64,000 bases of DNA from Hoyosella sp. YIM 151337 (GTDB lineage: Bacteria > Actinomycetota > Actinomycetes > Mycobacteriales > Mycobacteriaceae): NCBI RefSeq assembly GCF_026041215.1, contig NZ_JAPEIQ010000021.1:62001-126000 (forward strand), written 5' to 3'. Below, in pieces: positions 60,039 through 64,000 of this stretch. The first letter of the stretch is position 1; each line of letters starts with the position of its first letter. The notes below the pieces were generated by a model. It ran no database searches and was not told where the DNA came from. It was given only the letters and a program-made list of their open reading frames with translations. A program made the position numbers and the translations under genes.

Positions 60039-61616
60039 CTACATGCGGAACACTCCGTACGATACTGGCGCCAACGGTGCGTTTGCGCATGCGCTGAGCG
60101 CCAAGCCAACGACGGTGCGGGTATCGGCAGGATCAATAATGCCGTCATCCCAGAGACGTGCGGTCGAATAGTACGGGTTGCCCTGCCGCTCGTACTGATC
60201 GCGGATAGGCGCTTTGAAATCGGCCTCTTCGTCAGCGGACCACTCTTGGCCCTGTGCCTCGAACTGGTCGCGACGAACAGTGGCGAGCACCGAAGCGGCT
60301 TGCTCCCCGCCCATGACGGAGATACGGGCATTAGGCCACATCCAGAGGAATCGCGGGCTGTAGGCCCGGCCGCACATGGAGTAATTTCCGGCGCCGTACG
60401 AACCGCCCATCACAACGGTGAGCTTCGGCACGCGGGCACACGCAACAGCCGTCACCATTTTCGCCCCGTTCTTGGCGATACCGCCGGCCTCATAATCCCG
60501 GCCCACCATGAAGCCAGTGATGTTCTGCAAGAACAACAACGGGATCTTGCGTTTGTCACAAAGCTCGATGAAATGCGCGCCCTTCAGCGCAGACTCACTG
60601 AAGAGCACCCCGTTGTTCGCGATGATGCCCACCGGGTGGCCGTGGACACGGGCGAACACGGTGACCAGGGTCTTGCCGTACTCAGCTTTGAACTCCTGAT
60701 ACTTGCCGCCGTCGACAAGAACTTCAATCGCGTCGCGAACGTCGTAAGGGATCCGCGCATCCGTGGGGACGACGTCGTAGAGGTCGGTTTGATCTCGTTC
60801 CGGCCCGGCTGGCGGGCTGATCTCCCACGGGGAGTCAGTGCGCGGACCGAGCGTCGCAACGATGTTTCGTACGATGCGCAGCGCATCCTGGTCATCTTCC
60901 GCCAAGTGGTCTGTGACTCCGGAAACCTTGGAGTGCAGATCGCCACCGCCAAGATCTTCCGCTGACACCACCTCACCGGTAGCGGCCTTAACGAGCGGCG
61001 GACCGCCCAGAAAGATTGTGCCCTGGTTCCGGACAATCACAGCTTCGTCGCTCATAGCCGGGACGTAAGCGCCGCCGGCGGTGCAGGAACCCATAACCGC
61101 TGCGATTTGCGGTATCCCCCGTGCACTCATATTCGCCTGGTTGTAGAAGATCCGGCCGAAGTGTTCCCGATCAGGGAACACGTCATCCTGCTGTGGCAGG
61201 AACGCCCCGCCAGAGTCAACGAGGTAGATGCACGGCAACTCGTTCTGCAGCGCGACCTCCTGTGCGCGCAGGTGCTTCTTTACCGTCATCGGGTAGTACG
61301 TGCCGCCCTTGACGGTGGCATCGTTCGCGACGATCACGCATTCACGGCCGGAGACCCGCCCGATTCCGCTGATGACCCCAGCGCCCGGCGCTGCGTCGTC
61401 GTACATGCCGTTAGCCGCAAGCGGCGCGAGCTCGAGGAAGGGGCTCCCGTGGTCGAGCAGCCGGTTGACGCGCTCACGGGGAAGCAGCTTGCCGCGGGCG
61501 ACGTGCCGTTCCCGCGCCTTCTCGCTCCCGCCGAGCGCTGTTTGCGCGAGAGTCTCACGAAGTTCAGTGACGAGCCGCTGATGCTCTGCACGGTTGGCTG
61601 CACGGTCGAAGGCCAT
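60039..61616 (-). CDS. accD1: Acyl-CoA carboxylase beta subunit, AccD1
   Basis: A 525-aa carboxyltransferase subunit, the partner of AccA1 for methylcrotonyl-CoA carboxylation in leucine degradation. Signature blocks: [88 protein letters not shown] (acyl-CoA oxyanion loop), [27 protein letters not shown] and [24 protein letters not shown] (biotin side). ATG 61616 is chosen because CGGAG stands 6 nt upstream; an upstream GTG is poorly spaced. The promoter repeats that of accA1. Confidence 0.92.
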   Translation of the reverse strand: MAFDRAANRAEHQRLVTELRETLAQTALGGSEKARERHVARGKLLPRERVNRLLDHGSPFLELAPLAANGMYDDAAPGAGVISGIGRVSGRECVIVANDATVKGGTYYPMTVKKHLRAQEVALQNELPCIYLVDSGGAFLPQQDDVFPDREHFGRIFYNQANMSARGIPQIAAVMGSCTAGGAYVPAMSDEAVIVRNQGTIFLGGPPLVKAATGEVVSAEDLGGGDLHSKVSGVTDHLAEDDQDALRIVRNIVATLGPRTDSPWEISPPAGPERDQTDLYDVVPTDARIPYDVRDAIEVLVDGGKYQEFKAEYGKTLVTVFARVHGHPVGIIANNGVLFSESALKGAHFIELCDKRKIPLLFLQNITGFMVGRDYEAGGIAKNGAKMVTAVACARVPKLTVVMGGSYGAGNYSMCGRAYSPRFLWMWPNARISVMGGEQAASVLATVRRDQFEAQGQEWSADEEADFKAPIRDQYERQGNPYYSTARLWDDGIIDPADTRTVVGLALSACANAPLAPVSYGVFRM

Positions 61617-61618
61617 CT

Positions 61619-61695
61619 CCACACTCCGAACTGAGTTAATGATGAATAACTGAGTTCGAGAGTAGCTGGCGCTGCAGCCGTTGTCCAGGTCACAC
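61619..61695 (-). promoter_or_regulatory. accD1 promoter with shared leader
   Basis: Reverse strand: -35 TGGACA, 17 bp, -10 TACTCT, then a GTTAATGATGAATAACTGAG-like dyad region (61635-61654) and the 21-bp leader identical to that of accA1 at 61619-61639. Upstream TTGTCCAGGTCAC also matches accA1 (TTGTCCAGATCAC). Confidence 0.7.
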
Positions 61696-61700
61696 AGCCA

Positions 61701-62096
61701 GTCACACCCGCCGCAACCGGTGGCCTAGATCACAACGGCGCTAGGTGGATGCCGCGCCGCAGCCACACCTCCCAGTAGCGCCCGACGCACGCGTCGATCG
61801 TTCGAACGACGCGAAATTGCAGGCAGAATGCCGTTTTGAAACCCCGGAAATACGCAACCTCTAGTTATTAACAGCCTGACACGTGAATGTTTGCGGTTAT
61901 GGCATGAAACATCACAGAGGGGTCACGGAGTCACTGTTTAAGTCACCCTGAGCGTTGTAAAAGGATTAGCTGAGAGAACCCTGTAACGTTCGCCGTTCAA
62001 CCGTCGATTAGCCAGATATCGGTGTGCAGAGCCGGAGACCAAACCTCCCGCTAATAAGTACCAGCACACTGAGTACAACAGATCTCACGTTATTCA
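61701..62096. other. Long intergenic leader before the secreted protein
   Basis: No gene is supported in this stretch of about 400 bp. It has a 12-bp palindrome TCGTTCGAACGA (61798-61809) and three GTCAC pentamers (61922, 61930, 61942) at 8- and 12-bp steps, which could be response-regulator half-sites. The AT content rises after 61855. I see no recognisable riboswitch consensus. Confidence 0.4.
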
Positions 62097-62109
62097 CAGG
62101 AGGATCACA

Positions 62110-62679
62110 GTGGGACGTCTCCACAAGCTCGCAATTGCATCAGTAGCTTCCGCGGCACTGCTCGTTCCGTTCGCCGGCACGGCTGCAGCGCAGCCAGCGA
62201 TCGGCGGCGAGGGTGGCCTGAACCTTGACCTCGGCAGTGCCAACATCGGTGGCGACCTCGGCGCACTCTTCGGCCTCGGTGGCGGCGAAGGCGGCTTCAA
62301 CATCGGCGGTGACCTCGGCTTCGGCGGCTTCCAGCTGGGCGCCCAAGGTGACGCGGCCGCAGAATGGGAAGCCTTTGTCGCGTGGGTCGAGCGCGAATGG
62401 CAGCTGTGGCTCGAAGCGAACTTCGGCGCACAGGGCGGCACCGGCGGCGGCGGAGCTCAGGGCGAATTCAACGCGGAGGCCGCGTGGGCCCAGTTCGTTG
62501 CGGACGTCGAAGCTGCCTACAACGCCTGGCTTGAGGCGCAGGGCGGCGGCAACGTTCAGTTCCAGTTCCAGGCTCCCGAACTCCCTGAGTTCAACTTCGG
62601 CCTCGGTGCTGACGGTGGCGTGAACATCGGCGAACTCCTCGGCCTCAACCTCGACCTCGGCGCCAACTTCGGTTCCTGA
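62110..62679 (+). CDS. Secreted Trp/Gly-rich repeat protein, unknown
   Basis: A 189-aa exported protein. It has a classical signal peptide (LHKLAIASVASAALLVPFAGTAAA-Q). Two glycine-rich flanks frame the middle: GLNLDLGSANIGGDLG early, and GVNIGELLGLNLDLGANFG at the end. Two related acidic, tryptophan-rich helices lie between (EWEAFVAWVEREWQLWLEA and AWAQFVADVEAAYNAWLEA), each followed by a Gln/Gly-rich stretch. No cysteines. AGGAGG stands 5 nt before the GTG, and a strong terminator follows. No named family recognised; the design suggests a cell-surface or envelope-associated structural protein. Confidence 0.72.
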   Translation: MGRLHKLAIASVASAALLVPFAGTAAAQPAIGGEGGLNLDLGSANIGGDLGALFGLGGGEGGFNIGGDLGFGGFQLGAQGDAAAEWEAFVAWVEREWQLWLEANFGAQGGTGGGGAQGEFNAEAAWAQFVADVEAAYNAWLEAQGGGNVQFQFQAPELPEFNFGLGADGGVNIGELLGLNLDLGANFGS

Positions 62680-62723
62680 TTTCGCTGCAGGAATTACGCA
62701 TCACGGCTGCTGTTTTAGCCTGC

Positions 62724-62753
62724 GAAAGGGCCGGACAATCGTCCGGCCCTTTC
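62724..62753 (+). terminator. Terminator after the secreted protein
   Basis: Perfect 13-bp stem (GAAAGGGCCGGAC) with loop AATC; AT-rich sequence follows. Confidence 0.85.
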
Positions 62754-62801
62754 CGTTATTCACGCTCTCAGAATCCGCCGCACGAAACCCGCAGGTCGCC
62801 C

Positions 62802-63872
62802 CTAAAACGTACGCGTTATATCTCCCGGGGTGACGCCTTTCACGTTCACTACTTCTCGCTCAGCAGGACGGCTGCGGACCGCGACTATCTCCGCCGCAAT
62901 GGCAACGGAAACCTCTGAGGGCGACCGTCCGCCTAATGCAAGCCCGGCAGGCATTGAGACACGAGATATCTGGCTTTTGCTGAAACCTTTGCGGGCGAGC
63001 GCGGCCTTACGCGCCGCAACAGTTGCTGCCGATCCCAAAGCACCGATATAAGCGATGCCGCGCGGCGCACGGAGAGCTGCGGTCAACACACCGACATCGA
63101 ATCGCTCCATATGCGTCATCGCGAGGATGACCGTGCGCATATCGGTACGCCCCGCTTCCAGCTCCGCACGCAGGTATTCCCCGGGGTTAGCGGCCACAAT
63201 CTCCGTCGCTGCCGGAAAACGCGAACGATCGAGGAATGCACGTCGCGCGTCACACACCGTAACCGCGTACCCCAGGAACGCTCCGAGCGCACACATCTCC
63301 GTCACGAAGGGCGAGCTGCCAAAGAGCAACATGCGCGGGCGGGACGCGATCACCGTCACAAACTGGCCTGCCACCACGGCGGCCGAGTCGGCACTGAAAT
63401 CCGCAGTAAAACCCACCGGCAGGCGGGCCCCACACTGTAAGCCATCGATCGTCCAGGCACTCTCCCGGCCGCCGCTGCGGCCCACATGCGGAATTGCCAC
63501 CGCCCTCGCTACGGAACGGTCGGCCAGAACCGCACCGGCAGCTCGCCAGAAGCGCTCCAGTTCCACACCGGCGACGCGTTCTATGAGCACACTCATCACT
63601 CCGCCGCACGTCAGCGCAACCGCTGCTGGATCACCTGAAGGGTGGTAACGAACGTACTGCGCCTGACCGGTGGCACGCACCACTTCCGCCCGCGCGCAGA
63701 TATCGGAATCAACACACCCGCCGGATACGCCCCCCACTATCGGGCCGCTATCCGCGATCGCCATCGAACTTCCTGGCGGCATAGGGACGGAACCCCTGGT
63801 CGAAACCACTGTCGCGAGGGTGAACGGAGCCGCTTCCGAAAGACCGGCGAGCCACCGCAACACGTTTCGCAT
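62802..63872 (-). CDS. xdhC: XdhC/CoxI family molybdenum-enzyme maturation protein
   Basis: A 356-aa protein of the XdhC/CoxI family, which binds and sulfurates molybdenum cofactor for insertion into xanthine or CO dehydrogenases. N-terminal domain: TLATVVSTRGSVPMPPGSSMAIADSGPIVGGVSGGCVDSDI. C-terminal Rossmann domain: MLLFGSSPFVTEMCALGAFLGYAVTVCDARRAF and GYIGALGS-type IAYIGALGSAATVAARK. ATG 63872 (MRNVLRWL) is chosen because GGAGG stands 6-10 nt before it; the frame is open to 63944. No molybdoenzyme subunits are visible in the window, so its client lies elsewhere. Confidence 0.83.
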   Translation of the reverse strand: MRNVLRWLAGLSEAAPFTLATVVSTRGSVPMPPGSSMAIADSGPIVGGVSGGCVDSDICARAEVVRATGQAQYVRYHPSGDPAAVALTCGGVMSVLIERVAGVELERFWRAAGAVLADRSVARAVAIPHVGRSGGRESAWTIDGLQCGARLPVGFTADFSADSAAVVAGQFVTVIASRPRMLLFGSSPFVTEMCALGAFLGYAVTVCDARRAFLDRSRFPAATEIVAANPGEYLRAELEAGRTDMRTVILAMTHMERFDVGVLTAALRAPRGIAYIGALGSAATVAARKAALARKGFSKSQISRVSMPAGLALGGRSPSEVSVAIAAEIVAVRSRPAEREVVNVKGVTPGDITRTF

Positions 63873-63974
63873 CGCAGCCTCCTCGGACGGAACCCACCTG
63901 ACAGTTGTGCTACCGACGGTAGCCCTCGGCGAGGTGACCCGCACATCGACAGCTGACAGCCGCTACCCAAATCA

Positions 63975-63997
63975 GTTAATCTCGATTCACCTGGACA
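63975..63997. promoter_or_regulatory. Dyad like the accA1 operator at the right edge
   Basis: GTTAATCTCGATTCAC matches the accA1 site GTTAATCGCGATTCAC at 15 of 16 positions, followed by TGGACA on the plus strand, identical to the accA1/accD1 -35 hexamer. It suggests a co-regulated gene beyond the window. Confidence 0.5.
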
Positions 63998-64000
63998 AAG

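Noticed and set aside
61798-61809. LexA/SOS box at TCGTTCGAACGA
   Set aside because: Half-sites are in the wrong order and spacing for the actinobacterial TCGAAC-N4-GTTCGA box.
61701-62096. Riboswitch (c-di-AMP type) before the secreted protein
   Set aside because: The gap is long enough, but I could not match conserved core sequences of a known riboswitch class.
1-64000. tRNA, rRNA, CRISPR arrays, insertion sequences, prophage
   Set aside because: No cloverleaf, direct-repeat array, transposase or integrase was found on either strand.

Overview
The window is high-GC DNA with dense mycolic-acid actinomycete content (order Mycobacteriales; a Hoyosella-, Rhodococcus- or Mycolicibacterium-like genome). 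The evidence is the gene set: mycofactocin biosynthesis genes, methanol:NDMA oxidoreductase, FadE/FadB-type beta-oxidation genes, an accA1/accD1 leucine-degradation set, a UdgX-type uracil-DNA glycosylase and a SigF/RsbW stress module. No rRNA, tRNA, insertion sequence, prophage or CRISPR array was seen. The genus cannot be fixed from the sequence alone.

Layout. 1-8.3 kb: the 3' end of an NRPS gene, a bacterial voltage-gated sodium-type channel, an M20 peptidase, a purine permease, a lytic transglycosylase, a cysteine-dioxygenase-like protein and an amidohydrolase/quinone-reductase pair. 8.4-13.9 kb: a methanol/alcohol oxidation operon (Mno, MoxR ATPase, VWA protein, MftM-like methyltransferase). 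13.9-18.4 kb: fadB2, a TetR-controlled acyl-CoA dehydrogenase and an NCS1 permease. 18.7-26.9 kb: a YfcC-type carrier, a MnoSR-like two-component system with an iron alcohol dehydrogenase, and divergently mftA-mftB-mftC-mftD, followed by an orphan 52-aa microprotein. 26.9-30.5 kb: a stress island (small membrane proteins, CsbD, SigF, RsbW, STAS, GAF-ANTAR). 30.6-33.5 kb: a lipoprotein, an EXLDI protein and a DrrAB-like ABC exporter. 33.5-44.1 kb: ketone-body and leucine catabolism (3-hydroxybutyrate dehydrogenase, MFS carrier, acetoacetyl-CoA synthetase, CitE, MaoC, FadE19-like, AccA1). 44.3-50.9 kb: a four-gene BcsB-like/cellulose-synthase-like polysaccharide operon. 50.9-59.3 kb: a glycerol operon (glpK, glpD, glpF, HAD phosphatase, glycoside hydrolase) and a divergent iclR-glpK2 pair. 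59.3-64 kb: udgX, accD1, a secreted Trp/Gly-rich protein and xdhC.

How it fits together. Mno and the 430-aa iron ADH are nicotinoprotein-type dehydrogenases of the kind that need mycofactocin as electron acceptor. The window carries both enzymes, the first part of the cofactor pathway (mftABCD), the probable cofactor-tailoring methyltransferase and a candidate regulator (MnoSR-like). mftE, mftF and mftR are not here. A 16-bp dyad with consensus CTRYCCGWWCGGRYAG occurs exactly four times, only in front of these operons, and is the strongest candidate for the shared operator.

The leucine-catabolic carboxylase is split: accA1-fadE19-maoC lies 16 kb from accD1, yet both halves keep an identical 21-bp leader, the same -35 hexamer and related dyads. 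The polysaccharide operon has every motif of a processive family-2 synthase plus a BcsB-like partner and two uncharacterised membrane proteins. It is the best candidate here for an undescribed system.
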